DNA of 34,799 nucleotides from Bdellovibrio sp. (GTDB lineage Bacteria > Bdellovibrionota > Bdellovibrionia > Bdellovibrionales > Bdellovibrionaceae): positions 1 through 34,799 of the forward strand of contig JANYDD010000026.1 in the NCBI GenBank assembly GCA_025359945.1, in the 5' to 3' direction. Positions 22,561 to 30,840 of this stretch are shown here, in pieces; the first letter of the stretch is position 1; each line of letters begins with the position of its first letter. The position numbers and the translations under genes were made by a program. The notes under the pieces are model-generated. The model did not search any database and was not told where the DNA came from. It worked only from the letters and a program-made list of their open reading frames with translations.

Positions 22561-23085
22561 GTGCCTTCAGTAAAAGATTTCGAGAAAAACAAAAAAACCA
22601 AAACCGCCCCTGTCCATTCACAGCCGCTCAAGGCTGAAAAGAAACGAAGGCCAGGTCGTGATCCCCTAGAAGAATCTGAAACTCAGGCCGAATCAAAAAT
22701 CAAAGTTATGGACGTAGAAAAAGAAAAAGTGACGTCCACAGCACCCAGCGCTAGCAAGGCCCACGAACCATTCACTGCCCAAAACCCTGACCGAAGAAAA
22801 GTGACTTTTCCTGGCAGCGAAAGCATTCGCACTTTGCAGCCACTGCTTTTTGATCTGGCTGAAACTATTTACAATGATTGGTTGGATGAACGTGATTTTT
22901 CGAATTTACCCATTCGCAATTCACAGATAAGAGAAAAAGTGCAATCGGGTTTATTGACAGCAAAAGGAATCGAGAAAAAACTCCTAGAGTCGCCGACGAC
23001 AGAAAAAGTATTAACTCAAGTCTTAACCTACGCATTTAAAGCGCAAGAAACCTATAAGAATTTTGAAAAAAAATGGAAAAAGTAA
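22561..23085 (+). CDS. Unknown protein in ParA operon
   Basis: A 174-residue protein that I do not recognise. Residues 1-~80 are charged and low in hydrophobics, probably disordered. Residues ~88-174 look like a compact helical domain ('IRTLQPLLFDLAETIYNDWL', then 'NSQIREKVQSGLLTAKGIEK', then 'KVLTQVLTYAFKAQETYK') with a lysine-rich end. The start is GTG with AGGAG 6 bases upstream. A disordered basic tail plus a helical domain beside a ParA fits a ParA-stimulating partner or cargo adaptor, but this is inference from position only. The stop overlaps the start of bolA by 13 bases. Confidence 0.65.
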   Translation: MPSVKDFEKNKKTKTAPVHSQPLKAEKKRRPGRDPLEESETQAESKIKVMDVEKEKVTSTAPSASKAHEPFTAQNPDRRKVTFPGSESIRTLQPLLFDLAETIYNDWLDERDFSNLPIRNSQIREKVQSGLLTAKGIEKKLLESPTTEKVLTQVLTYAFKAQETYKNFEKKWKK

Positions 23086-23402
23086 AAGGTCCACTGGAAA
23101 TCGCCATTCAAAATAACATCCGCCAAGGCTTAAACGTGACCGAGCTTCTGCTGGTGAATGAAAGCCACATGCATTCCAGAAACCCAAAAGGTGAATCTCA
23201 CTTTAATTTGCTTGTCGTTAGCCCCGATTTTGAAAATAAAAAACTGGTTGAACGCCATCGCCAAGTGCAGGCGCTGCTAGCTGACCAGCTCGCCAGCGGA
23301 CTGCACGCGGTCACGCTTCGAACGTTGACTCCAGAAGAATGGTCTAAAGACCCTGCAAATTTGCAATCACCAGCGTGTAGCACATCGAAAACAAAAACGT
23401 AA
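23073..23402 (+). CDS. bolA: BolA-family protein
   Basis: A 109-residue BolA protein. The core 'LLLVNESHMH', 'GESHFNLLVVSPDF', 'LVERHRQVQALLADQL' and 'LHAVTLRTLTPEEW' matches E. coli BolA closely, including the C-terminal 'SPAC'. BolA proteins bind monothiol glutaredoxins through a shared [2Fe-2S] cluster and can bind DNA; they affect cell shape and stress response. The invariant His in 'RHRQ' is present. It overlaps the preceding gene and is probably co-translated with it. This places an iron/morphology factor in an operon with a ParA-type positioning ATPase. Confidence 0.88.
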   Translation: MEKVKGPLEIAIQNNIRQGLNVTELLLVNESHMHSRNPKGESHFNLLVVSPDFENKKLVERHRQVQALLADQLASGLHAVTLRTLTPEEWSKDPANLQSPACSTSKTKT

Positions 23403-23416
23403 ATCAGGTTTAAAAA

Positions 23417-23725
23417 TCAGCCCGAAAGATCGCGCAGTTTGCGCTGTACTTCCTTCAGTAATTCCTGATGTTCTGCGCTGGGAGGATGCACTCGGGAAGA
23501 CCTTGTTGAAACAGTTGCTTTGTTGGGGGCAATTGCTTCAGCGCTAGGGGATTCCCAAAGCTTCATTGCTTTTTCCAATTCAGTCGCGGCGTTAATCCAG
23601 GTCGTTTTTGCAATCGGCTTTGTGGTGGGATTTGTGGTGCGCTGTTCAAACGCTGAAAGTGAGTTAGGTTGAATTGGCGTAATGTTTTTTTTATCTTCTT
23701 CCATGGCGGTTCTATCAGTTTTCAA
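23417..23725 (-). CDS. Small hypothetical protein
   Basis: A 102-residue, polar, low-complexity protein without signal or membrane helix. The middle has 'INAATELEKAMKLWESPSAE' and the end a basic helix ('HQELLKEVQRKLRDLSG'). I do not recognise it. The start is TTG with GAAGG very close upstream; an ATG at 23704 is the alternative. It is convergent with bolA, 14 bases apart. It could be non-coding; the support is an open frame and coding-like composition only. Confidence 0.45.
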   Translation of the reverse strand: MKTDRTAMEEDKKNITPIQPNSLSAFEQRTTNPTTKPIAKTTWINAATELEKAMKLWESPSAEAIAPNKATVSTRSSRVHPPSAEHQELLKEVQRKLRDLSG

Positions 23726-23841
23726 CGCCTTCGTTTTGGAATCAACAAAAAATAAAAAGACTTCTAGATAATCTCATCGCTTGTGTGTTTATCAAAACTT
23801 AAGTACAAACTTCAGAGTTCAAACTCGCTGGGAGGTTTCAG

Positions 23842-25518
23842 TTGTCGCAAGAAATAATTTATACCATGAAGGGTGTTTCGAAAGTTTATCCTCCGCAAAA
23901 ATATGTTTTGAAGAACATCTATTTATCTTACTTTTACGGAGCAAAAATTGGAATTTTGGGTCTGAACGGATCGGGAAAATCGACGCTGCTTAAAATCATG
24001 GCGGGTATCGATCAAGATTTTCTTGGAGAAGCTCTGCCGTCAAAAAAAATTCGAATTGGTTTTTTACCGCAAGAACCTCAGCTGGATCCAGAGCTTACCG
24101 TAAAAGAAAATATTTTCGCCGGCATGGGTGAACTCCCCGCTCTGATGAAGGAATTTCAAAAAGTATCAGATCAATTCAACGACCCTGATTTAGACCCAGA
24201 TCTTATGGAAAAGCTGATTGAAAAGCAGGGCCAGCTGCAAGAAAAAATCGAAGCCCTAGACGGTTGGAGTGTCGATCAAAAACTTGAGGTGGCCATGGAC
24301 GCGCTTCGATGTCCCGAAGGCGATTCAAAGGTGTCTCATTTATCGGGTGGTGAAAAAAGACGTGTGGCTTTGTGCAGGCTTTTGCTTTCGCAGCCAGATA
24401 TTTTATTGTTGGACGAGCCCACGAATCACTTGGACGCCGAGAGTGTTTCGTGGCTTGAGCAGTTTTTAGCTAAATTTCCAGGCACCGTGATCGCGGTAAC
24501 CCATGATCGTTATTTTTTAGACAACGTCGCCGGTTGGATATTAGAGCTTGATCGCGGCGAGGGCATTCCGTTCAAGGGCAACTATTCTTCTTGGTTGGAA
24601 CAAAAAGAAAAACGTTCACAAGTCGAACAGCAAAGTATGGATCGCCGCCAAAAAACTCTGCAAAAAGAGCTTGAGTGGATTCGCATGGCTCCAAGGGCCC
24701 GGCACGCTAAATCCAAAGCGCGGATTTCTAACTACGAAAACTTGATCAAAGAACCTACTGCAGAAAAAATGCAGGAACTGAGTCTTTATATTCCACCGGG
24801 GCCAAGGCTTGGTCAGGTGGTGGTCGATTTCGAAGGGGTCACCAAAGGCTTTGAACACAAATTATTATTTGATAATTTGTCGTTCTCGCTGCCCCGGGGA
24901 GCTATTGTGGGCGTGGTCGGACCCAATGGCGTAGGAAAAACCACTTTGTTTAAAATGATTGCCGGTTTAGAAAAACCGGATTCAGGCACTATTCGCCTTG
25001 GCGAAACCCTAAAGTTGGCCTACGTCGACCAAAATCGCGAAAGTTTAAACCCCGACAAAACCGTTTGGGAAGAAATCTCGGGTGGCCACGATTTGATTCA
25101 GCTGGGTTTACGCGAAGTCAATTCTAGAGCCTACGTTTCATGGTTTAATTTTAGCGGAACTGACCAGCAAAAAAAGGTGGGGTCATTGTCGGGCGGAGAA
25201 CGCAATCGGGTTAATTTAGCAAAGGTCTTAAAGACCGGCGCAAACTTACTGCTTTTGGATGAGCCCACCAATGATCTAGACGTCAATACCATGAGGGCGC
25301 TTGAAGACGCATTGTTGGAATTTGGAGGCAGTGCCGTGGTGATTTCTCATGATCGTTGGTTTTTGGATCGCATCTGCACGCATCTGTTGATTTTTGAAGG
25401 CGACAGTAAGGTTGAGTTTTTTAACGGAAACTTCAGCGACTACGAAGAAGATCGCAAAAAACGCCTGGGCGAGGACGCCCTTCGCCCCAAACGCATTCGA
25501 TTTCGAAATATCCAGTAG
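23842..25518 (+). CDS. ettA: ABC-F translation factor EttA
   Basis: A 558-residue ATPase with two ABC domains and no membrane part. It binds the ribosomal E site and gates entry into elongation according to energy state. First domain: Walker A 'GLNGSGKST' (40-48), signature 'LSGGEKRRVALCRLLL', Walker B 'ILLLDEPTNHLD'. The linker includes the arginine-rich 'EWIRMAPRARHAKSKARI' typical of EttA. Second domain: 'GPNGVGKTT', 'LSGGERNRVNLAKVL', 'LLLLDEPTNDLD'. Length equals the E. coli protein (~555). The start is TTG preceded by GGGAGG. It is monocistronic; a GC-rich hairpin follows the stop. Confidence 0.93.
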   Translation: MSQEIIYTMKGVSKVYPPQKYVLKNIYLSYFYGAKIGILGLNGSGKSTLLKIMAGIDQDFLGEALPSKKIRIGFLPQEPQLDPELTVKENIFAGMGELPALMKEFQKVSDQFNDPDLDPDLMEKLIEKQGQLQEKIEALDGWSVDQKLEVAMDALRCPEGDSKVSHLSGGEKRRVALCRLLLSQPDILLLDEPTNHLDAESVSWLEQFLAKFPGTVIAVTHDRYFLDNVAGWILELDRGEGIPFKGNYSSWLEQKEKRSQVEQQSMDRRQKTLQKELEWIRMAPRARHAKSKARISNYENLIKEPTAEKMQELSLYIPPGPRLGQVVVDFEGVTKGFEHKLLFDNLSFSLPRGAIVGVVGPNGVGKTTLFKMIAGLEKPDSGTIRLGETLKLAYVDQNRESLNPDKTVWEEISGGHDLIQLGLREVNSRAYVSWFNFSGTDQQKKVGSLSGGERNRVNLAKVLKTGANLLLLDEPTNDLDVNTMRALEDALLEFGGSAVVISHDRWFLDRICTHLLIFEGDSKVEFFNGNFSDYEEDRKKRLGEDALRPKRIRFRNIQ

Positions 25519-25543
25519 GCCGCCAAGCGCGCCTTTTGGCGGC
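25519..25543 (+). terminator. Hairpin after ettA, without T tract
   Basis: An 8-bp perfect stem (gccgccaa at 25519-25526 with ttggcggc at 25536-25543) immediately after the stop codon. No U-run follows, so it may act as a weak or Rho-assisted terminator or protect the 3' end. Confidence 0.4.
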
Positions 25544-25609
25544 GATGGGTTTGTGAACCTCAAGGTAGCTGGTCACGAGGCTCTATTTTTTAGGTATTTT
25601 TTTTAGGTA

Positions 25610-26122
25610 CTATTTCGAAATTGAATTTAAAAACTTTTTTAAAATGGAATAGTTTTTCCGTAAGGTCTGGAAGGCTTCGGAAGTTCCGCCGTAGTCTGGA
25701 TGCTTCTGAAAACAAAGTTTTCTAAATTTTCGTCGCAGCTCTTCCAGAGTGAAAGCTGGGGTCAGCGAAAGTCCTTGCTCTGAAAAATACTCTGAAGCTT
25801 TCAACTGCTCAACCTGAAGTTTATGGGGAACACAGGCTTTATCATCAAACTCCATTGATCTGCCGAAGGTATTTTCGCCTTCGATCGATTTGGGGTTTTG
25901 AGGTTTTCCTTCAAATCCCGAAAACGCATTGCTTTGGTTCTTTTTTTGCGGACGGGGGTAAGCATCTTGAGTTTTCTTTTTCGTATTGGCTTTTAGAAGT
26001 TCAAAGTCGAAGCCAAAAAATAAATTTTCTGCAGCTGAATTGGTAAAGAAACTGTCGCTCGGGATGGCACTCAAGACCTGCTGTTCGGATAACTTTTCGG
26101 CCAGAATATCTGCGAATTTCAT
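25610..26122 (-). CDS. J-domain protein with C-terminal J domain
   Basis: A 170-residue protein. The last ~55 residues form a J domain: helix II 'TLEELRRKFRKLCFQ', then the invariant HPD (141-143) and 'EAFQTLRKNYSILKKFL' as helix III. J domains stimulate ATP hydrolysis by Hsp70/DnaK. The N-terminal ~110 residues are polar and probably disordered, with no zinc finger or substrate domain, so this is a class C (DjlA/specialised) co-chaperone and not DnaJ. Its client is unknown. The ATG has little upstream ribosome-site support. Convergent with ettA. Confidence 0.8.
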   Translation of the reverse strand: MKFADILAEKLSEQQVLSAIPSDSFFTNSAAENLFFGFDFELLKANTKKKTQDAYPRPQKKNQSNAFSGFEGKPQNPKSIEGENTFGRSMEFDDKACVPHKLQVEQLKASEYFSEQGLSLTPAFTLEELRRKFRKLCFQKHPDYGGTSEAFQTLRKNYSILKKFLNSISK

Positions 26123-26280
26123 ACCTTCAGATCGGTCGTGAACTTAAGTTTCTCGAGGGGAAATCACCAAAAACTAGTCTTTACCCACCTACTTTCAGAG
26201 GAGAAAATGCCTTTTAAGACCGTTTTTCAGAGGGAAAAGGGGCTTTTTTACGAAAAAACCGAGCTCTTTGCAATTTTTTT

Positions 26281-26309
26281 TTGGACAAACGGCTAGAAGT
26301 GTTTACACT
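26281..26309 (+). promoter_or_regulatory. Sigma70-type promoter for the SWIB gene
   Basis: TTGGAC (26281-26286), a 17-base spacer, and TACACT (26304-26309), about 45 bases before the SWIB start, preceded by A/T-rich DNA. Good consensus match by eye. Confidence 0.6.
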
Positions 26310-26354
26310 AATCACGTAGAGAGACAACAAACCAACACCATTCGGAGGAAAGAA

Positions 26355-26702
26355 ATGGCGAAAAAAGCGACAAAGAAAGCAGCAAGCAAAAAAACTTCTG
26401 CAAAAAAAGCGGCTCCAAAAAAGGCTTCTGTAAAGAAAGCTACTGGCGCAAAACGAAAACCGAATCCGGCTTTCATGAGACCTTTAACTCCTAGTTCGAC
26501 ATTAGCTGCCATCGTGGGTGCTGCAGCATTGCCAAGAACTCAGGTTGTTAAAAAACTTTGGGATTATATCAAGAAGAACAAACTTCAAGATGCTGCAAAC
26601 CGAAGAAACATCAATGCTGATGACAAATTGAAACCAATCTTTGGAAAAGCCACTGTTTCAATGTTTGAAATGACCAAATTGGTTAGCAAACATTTGAAAT
26701 AG
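26355..26702 (+). CDS. SWIB-domain protein with histone-H1-like lysine tail
   Basis: A 115-residue protein. Residues 2-~38 are Lys/Ala repeats (e.g. KKATKKAASKKTSAKKAAPK), resembling bacterial histone-H1-like tails that bind DNA nonspecifically. Residues ~42-115 are a SWIB/MDM2 domain: 'RPLTPSSTLAAIVGAAALPRTQVVKKLWDYIKKNKLQD' then 'ADDKLKPIFGK'. SWIB proteins are common in Chlamydia, Bdellovibrio relatives and some others and are thought to be chromatin-associated. The start is ATG with GGAGGAAAGAA upstream. It has its own promoter and a strong terminator, so it is a monocistronic and probably abundant transcript. Confidence 0.88.
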   Translation: MAKKATKKAASKKTSAKKAAPKKASVKKATGAKRKPNPAFMRPLTPSSTLAAIVGAAALPRTQVVKKLWDYIKKNKLQDAANRRNINADDKLKPIFGKATVSMFEMTKLVSKHLK

Positions 26703-26739
26703 TCCTGTCAGTTTTTAAAATTATTAATTAGTTTTTAAA

Positions 26740-26767
26740 CCCCCGGCCCAAAAGTCCGGGGGTTTTT
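26740..26767 (+). terminator. Rho-independent terminator of the SWIB gene
   Basis: cccccgg (26740-26746) pairs with ccggggg, followed by a run of seven T. A strong canonical terminator. Confidence 0.9.
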
Positions 26768-26884
26768 TTATTCCTAGGTAGGGATACAATAATGACTTGA
26801 TGATCCGTGGATCTGAATATGGACCTGAATCGCTATCCTGAACTTCATTCTACCAAAAAAATGCTTTTTCAGTTAACATGAGAA

Positions 26885-27655
26885 ATGCTTAAATCCAAAT
26901 CCCAACCCCTAAGCCTTGAAGAAGTCAAAAAAATGCAAAACGTTGGGCGATTGGCTGGTCAAACTTTATTGTTTATTGCCCCTTACGTTCAGGCGGGAAT
27001 TTCAACCAACGAACTGGATCGATTGGTCTATCAGTACACGATTGATAACGGAGCGCAGGCCGCACCCTTGGGCTATCACGGCTACCCTAAGTCGGTGTGC
27101 ACTTCGATCAACGATATTGTCTGCCACGGCTTGCCCGATGAGACGATTTTAAAAGACGGGGATATTATCAATGTCGATGTCACTTGCGTAAAAGACGGAT
27201 TTTTTGGCGACACTTCCAAAACTTTTATGGTTGGAAATGTTTCGGAAAACGCCAAAAAACTAGTTGAAGCCGCAGAAGCAGCTATGTTCAAAGGGATCGA
27301 GCAAGTGGCGCCATTTAATACCACCGGCGATATTGGTTTTGCTATAGATAGGTTGGTCACGCGATCTGGATATTCCACAGTAAAAGAGATCGGCGGCCAT
27401 GGCATTGGTCGCAAGTTCCACGATGACCCTTTCGTGCCGTCCTTCGGAAAAAAAGGAAAGGGCGACGTTCTAAAGCCCTGGCACTGCATTACCGTGGAAC
27501 CCATGGTGAATGAAGGCGTCGAAGAAGTCGACGAGTTCCCTATCTCAGGGTCGACAATCAGATACTATCGCACCAAAGACCGAAAGCTTTCGGCGCAATT
27601 CGAACACACGATTTTAGTGACGGATAAGGGCTTCGAAATTTTGACTCGTGTGTGA
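26885..27655 (+). CDS. map: Methionine aminopeptidase, type I
   Basis: A 256-residue metallopeptidase removing the initiator methionine from new proteins in the cytoplasm. Metal ligands are all present: Asp98 (NVDVT), Asp109 (GDTSKT), His172 (GGHGIG), Glu205 (TVEPM) and Glu240 (QFEHT). Substrate-site His65 (GYHGYP) and 'CHGLPD' are also conserved. Length fits type Ia enzymes, with no zinc-binding N-terminal extension. The start ATG has little ribosome-site support; no better upstream start exists in frame. It lies alone between the SWIB terminator and ahcY. Confidence 0.95.
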   Translation: MLKSKSQPLSLEEVKKMQNVGRLAGQTLLFIAPYVQAGISTNELDRLVYQYTIDNGAQAAPLGYHGYPKSVCTSINDIVCHGLPDETILKDGDIINVDVTCVKDGFFGDTSKTFMVGNVSENAKKLVEAAEAAMFKGIEQVAPFNTTGDIGFAIDRLVTRSGYSTVKEIGGHGIGRKFHDDPFVPSFGKKGKGDVLKPWHCITVEPMVNEGVEEVDEFPISGSTIRYYRTKDRKLSAQFEHTILVTDKGFEILTRV

Positions 27656-27811
27656 GCGTCGAATTGATTCCGTAGTCTTTTCTTAAGTCCGCCCGACTTT
27701 GAGTCAAAGTGCAAAAGCGCAAAAAATTAGAATTTTTTATTTAATTGCTTCTTTCTCTCAGAAAAATTACTTTATCCTGAATTCCAACCCAAAAAATGAA
27801 AAAGGAAAAAT
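27656..27811 (+). promoter_or_regulatory. Upstream region of ahcY with palindrome
   Basis: Contains actttga-g-tcaaagt (27696-27710), a palindrome with perfect 7-bp arms that could be an operator or weak attenuator, and then AT-rich DNA. I saw no conserved SAH-riboswitch pattern. Confidence 0.3.
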
Positions 27812-29293
27812 ATGGCTTCATCTCCGCAATCCAATCCGACCAATCCTCCTCAAACCAAAAGCAACACCAACGCGGGTGTTTTGGCGAAGCAAAATTTAAA
27901 ATCAAACGGAAAAGCTCAACCCAAAGAACTCAAAGAAGGACAAGCAATGGCTAAGAAAACCACTGGCGCGACTAAAGATTACAAAGTCTGCAAAGAAGCG
28001 ATGAATGACCCAAAAGTATTTGCCGAGTTGGCACGCTGGGGTCGCGAAGAAATTAAAATCGCCGAAAAAGAAATGCCAGGCCTCATGGCGCTTCGAAAAG
28101 AATTCGGAAAACAACAACCGTTCAAAGGTGCTCGCATCACCGGTTGTTTACATATGACTATTCAAACTGCGGTTTTGATTGAAACCTTAACTGCCCTGGG
28201 CGCCGAAGTCCGATGGTCGTCTTGTAATATTTTTTCAACTCAAGACCATGCGGCTGTTGCGATTGCTGCTGCCGGAATTCCGGTGTTTGCATGGAAGGGT
28301 GAAACCGAAGAAGAATTCAACTGGTGCATCGAAGAATCCATCCGCGGGTGGGGCTCGGAAGGATATAATTTAATTTTGGACGACGGTGGTGATCTGACCA
28401 ACATGATGCACACTCCAAAATACGCGGCTCAGTTGAAAAAAATTGTTGGTCTGTCAGAAGAAACCACAACCGGAGTCCACAATTTGACCCGCATGTTAGA
28501 AGAAGGAAAACTGAAGGTTCCTGCGATCAACGTTAATGACTCGGTAACAAAATCAAAATTTGATAATTTGTACGGCTGCAAAGAATCTTTGGCCGATGGA
28601 ATTAAGCGCGCCACTGATGTGATGTTGGCAGGGAAAATTGTTGTGGTTGCCGGATTTGGCGACGTTGGAAAGGGCAGTGCTAACTCGGTTCGCGCCTATG
28701 GTTCGCGGGTTTTGGTGACAGAGGTTGATCCCATTTGCGCGCTACAAGCTTCGATGGAAGGTTTTGAAGTTGTGACTATGGATGAAGCGGCTTCAATCGC
28801 TGATATTTTTGTCACTGCAACTGGATGTTGTGACATCATCACTAAAGAACATTTCTTAAAAATGAAAGACAACGCGATCGTTTGCAACATCGGACATTTC
28901 GATATCGAAATCGATATGGCATGGTTAAATAAAAATTCAAAAATGCGCGAGATTAAACCTCAGGTTGATATGCACACATTCCCAAGTGGTCGAAGCATTA
29001 TCGTCCTAGCCAAAGGCCGATTGGTCAATTTGGGTTGTGGAACTGGTCATCCCAGTTTTGTGATGAGTAACTCATTCACCAACCAGGTTTTGGCTCAAAT
29101 TGAACTGTTCACCAACCGTGACAAGTACCAAGAAATCCAAATCTACCGACTACCAAAACACTTGGACGAAAAAGTGGCGGCACTTCATTTGGAAAAACTG
29201 GGAGTTCACTTAACAAAACTCAGCAGCAAACAATCCAAATATCTAAATATGTCACCCCAAGGCCCCTTCAAGCCTGAACACTATCGATATTAA
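27812..29293 (+). CDS. ahcY: Adenosylhomocysteinase (SAH hydrolase)
   Basis: A 493-residue NAD-dependent enzyme splitting S-adenosylhomocysteine into adenosine and homocysteine, which recycles the inhibitor made by methyltransferases. Substrate-site motifs: '[16 protein letters not shown]', '[16 protein letters not shown]', '[11 protein letters not shown]' and '[13 protein letters not shown]'. The NAD fold has '[10 protein letters not shown]' and '[11 protein letters not shown]'. The C-terminus 'KPEHYRY' is the family hallmark that completes the NAD site. The first 45 residues (Ser/Asn/Pro/Lys-rich) are not part of the fold. A second ATG at 27947 with AAGAAGGA 6 bases upstream would give the usual length, so the true start is uncertain. 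A terminator follows. Confidence 0.95.
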   Translation: MASSPQSNPTNPPQTKSNTNAGVLAKQNLKSNGKAQPKELKEGQAMAKKTTGATKDYKVCKEAMNDPKVFAELARWGREEIKIAEKEMPGLMALRKEFGKQQPFKGARITGCLHMTIQTAVLIETLTALGAEVRWSSCNIFSTQDHAAVAIAAAGIPVFAWKGETEEEFNWCIEESIRGWGSEGYNLILDDGGDLTNMMHTPKYAAQLKKIVGLSEETTTGVHNLTRMLEEGKLKVPAINVNDSVTKSKFDNLYGCKESLADGIKRATDVMLAGKIVVVAGFGDVGKGSANSVRAYGSRVLVTEVDPICALQASMEGFEVVTMDEAASIADIFVTATGCCDIITKEHFLKMKDNAIVCNIGHFDIEIDMAWLNKNSKMREIKPQVDMHTFPSGRSIIVLAKGRLVNLGCGTGHPSFVMSNSFTNQVLAQIELFTNRDKYQEIQIYRLPKHLDEKVAALHLEKLGVHLTKLSSKQSKYLNMSPQGPFKPEHYRY

Positions 29294-29306
29294 TAACTAG
29301 AAATCG

Positions 29307-29335
29307 GGGCTTCAATTATTTTGAGGCCCTTTTTG
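29307..29335 (+). terminator. Rho-independent terminator of ahcY
   Basis: gggcttcaa pairs with ttgaggccc (one G-U), followed by TTTTT; 14 bases past the stop. Confidence 0.8.
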
Positions 29336-29365
29336 TTTGAGGGAAAGCATGCCCCCGCCAAAGCT

Positions 29366-29399
29366 GCGGTCAATTTTTCCAAATGAAAAGTTGGACCGC
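29366..29399. repeat. Imperfect hairpin between ahcY and pirin gene
   Basis: gcggtc (29366-29371) pairs with gaccgc (29394-29399), continuing with bulges into ttttt/aaaag. There is no T tract on the minus side, so it is not a clear pirin terminator. Confidence 0.35.
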
Positions 29400-29439
29400 G
29401 GATTCTGTGTTAGTTTGAATATCAATTGGTGGATGCTGA

Positions 29440-30138
29440 CTAATTCAAATCGAAAAACAAGATTTCGGTCTTTTCTGCGAAAGTCATTTTAACTGATTCC
29501 GCTTGCGAAACGGCTAGTGCGTCGCCTGATTGAAGCTTGAATTGATCAACGTGCATTTCTCCGCGGATCACATGGATCCACGAGTGTCTTTCAGGCCCTA
29601 AACTTTGCTGCCAACTATCGCCAGCGGCGAATTTTCCCAAATAGAGCTGGGCATCCTGGTTTATTTTCAGCGAACCCAATCGGCCATCGTTTGATACAGC
29701 TAATACAAACTTTTTTTGCACTAGATCGTCGGCAAATGACTTCTGCCCATAAGATGGTGTGACACTATTTTTTGTTGGCATGATCCAAATCTGCAACAAA
29801 TGAGTTTTTTGATCGTTAGAAGGATTGTACTCGGAATGCTGAACGCCCGTTCCGGCGCTCATGGTTTGGACCTCACCAGGCAGAATCAGCTTTTTATTTC
29901 CCATCGTGTCCTTGTGTTCCAGCTTGCCGTCGACGACGACTGAGATAATTTCCATATCCCGATGGCCGTGGGTCCCAAAGCCCATGCCTTGGTCGATAAA
30001 GTCTTCGTTGATGACCCGAAGATCACGAAAGCCCATATGCTTGGGGTCGTAGTAATCCGCAAATGAAAACGTGTGGTACGAGTCCAACCAGCCGTGATTG
30101 GCGTGGCCCCGCTCTTGAGATCGTCTTATTTGCATCAT
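29440..30138 (-). CDS. Pirin-family bicupin (YhhW-like)
   Basis: A 232-residue double-cupin protein. Metal-site residues lie in the N-terminal cupin: 'THGHRDMEIIS' (two His and Glu region) and, further on, 'GTGVQHSEYN'. The segment 'HANHGWLDSYHTFSFADYYDP' is diagnostic of pirins. Some members are quercetin dioxygenases, others are redox-sensing regulators; the substrate here is unknown. Cytoplasmic. The start is one of two consecutive ATGs preceded by GAGGA. It lies 25 bases downstream of the oligoribonuclease start region on the same strand and may be co-transcribed with orn or read separately. Confidence 0.88.
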   Translation of the reverse strand: MMQIRRSQERGHANHGWLDSYHTFSFADYYDPKHMGFRDLRVINEDFIDQGMGFGTHGHRDMEIISVVVDGKLEHKDTMGNKKLILPGEVQTMSAGTGVQHSEYNPSNDQKTHLLQIWIMPTKNSVTPSYGQKSFADDLVQKKFVLAVSNDGRLGSLKINQDAQLYLGKFAAGDSWQQSLGPERHSWIHVIRGEMHVDQFKLQSGDALAVSQAESVKMTFAEKTEILFFDLN

Positions 30139-30163
30139 AAAATCCTCCGCGGTCGAAGAGTCG

Positions 30164-30715
30164 TCAGCTAATTTTGATAAACTGAGTATAAAATTTCAGT
30201 TCGTCAAGGCTCTCGAGAATATCTTCCAAAGCACGGTGGGCGTTTTTTTTCTCGTACTTGCGTTGGTACTTGTGGTTGAACAGAACCTTCCACGACGATA
30301 CATCCAGCACTCGATAATGCAGCAGCGGCGAAAGTTGTTTCATATATTTATCGATAAACAGCCGATCTTGTGAGATCGAATTTCCGGCCAACACCGGGCG
30401 GTCTTCGGTGTCAGAGTAATTTTTTTTAATCATTTGAATTAGACTTTGTTCGACGGACTGCAGATCTTTTCCGTAGGGAATTTTTTTAACCAATCCCGAA
30501 TCGTTGTGGTGCTTTGTATTCCATTCATCCATTCGGTCTAGATATTCTTGGGGCTGCTTCACGACGGCCTCGAACTGATCCATGGGATTGAATTCTAGAT
30601 CGGTGATGATCGCGGCCACTTCGATGATGACTTCTTTTTCGACATCCAAGCCGGTCATTTCCATATCGATCCAAAACAATTTGCGAGTCGGAAGTGCTTT
30701 TTTATCCTGAGTCAT
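30164..30715 (-). CDS. orn: Oligoribonuclease
   Basis: A 183-residue DEDDh 3'-5' exoribonuclease that degrades 2-5 nt RNA, including the pGpG from cyclic-di-GMP turnover. Catalytic residues are visible: Asp17 and Glu19 in 'FWIDMEMTGLD', Asp in 'NSISQDRLFIDKYM', and the His/Asp of 'NAHRALEDILESL'. Length is that of E. coli Orn. The start is the ATG at 30715, with GAAGGAGG 7 bases upstream; an upstream TTG-type extension is not needed. Its pGpG role connects it functionally with PilZ/c-di-GMP signalling. Confidence 0.94.
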   Translation of the reverse strand: MTQDKKALPTRKLFWIDMEMTGLDVEKEVIIEVAAIITDLEFNPMDQFEAVVKQPQEYLDRMDEWNTKHHNDSGLVKKIPYGKDLQSVEQSLIQMIKKNYSDTEDRPVLAGNSISQDRLFIDKYMKQLSPLLHYRVLDVSSWKVLFNHKYQRKYEKKNAHRALEDILESLDELKFYTQFIKIS

Positions 30716-30840
30716 GCGGGGGCCTCCTTCGCCTAAAGATTCATACAGAACATCCTTAAAATTGAAAAGCAAAGAGATCCAATTCAACAATGGACTTTAT
30801 TTTTTTGACGGCCCAGATTTAATTTGTTTAATAAACTGCG

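Noticed and set aside
27656-27811. SAH riboswitch before ahcY
   Set aside because: No recognisable conserved SAH-aptamer core by eye; only a short palindrome is present. A covariance-model search would decide.
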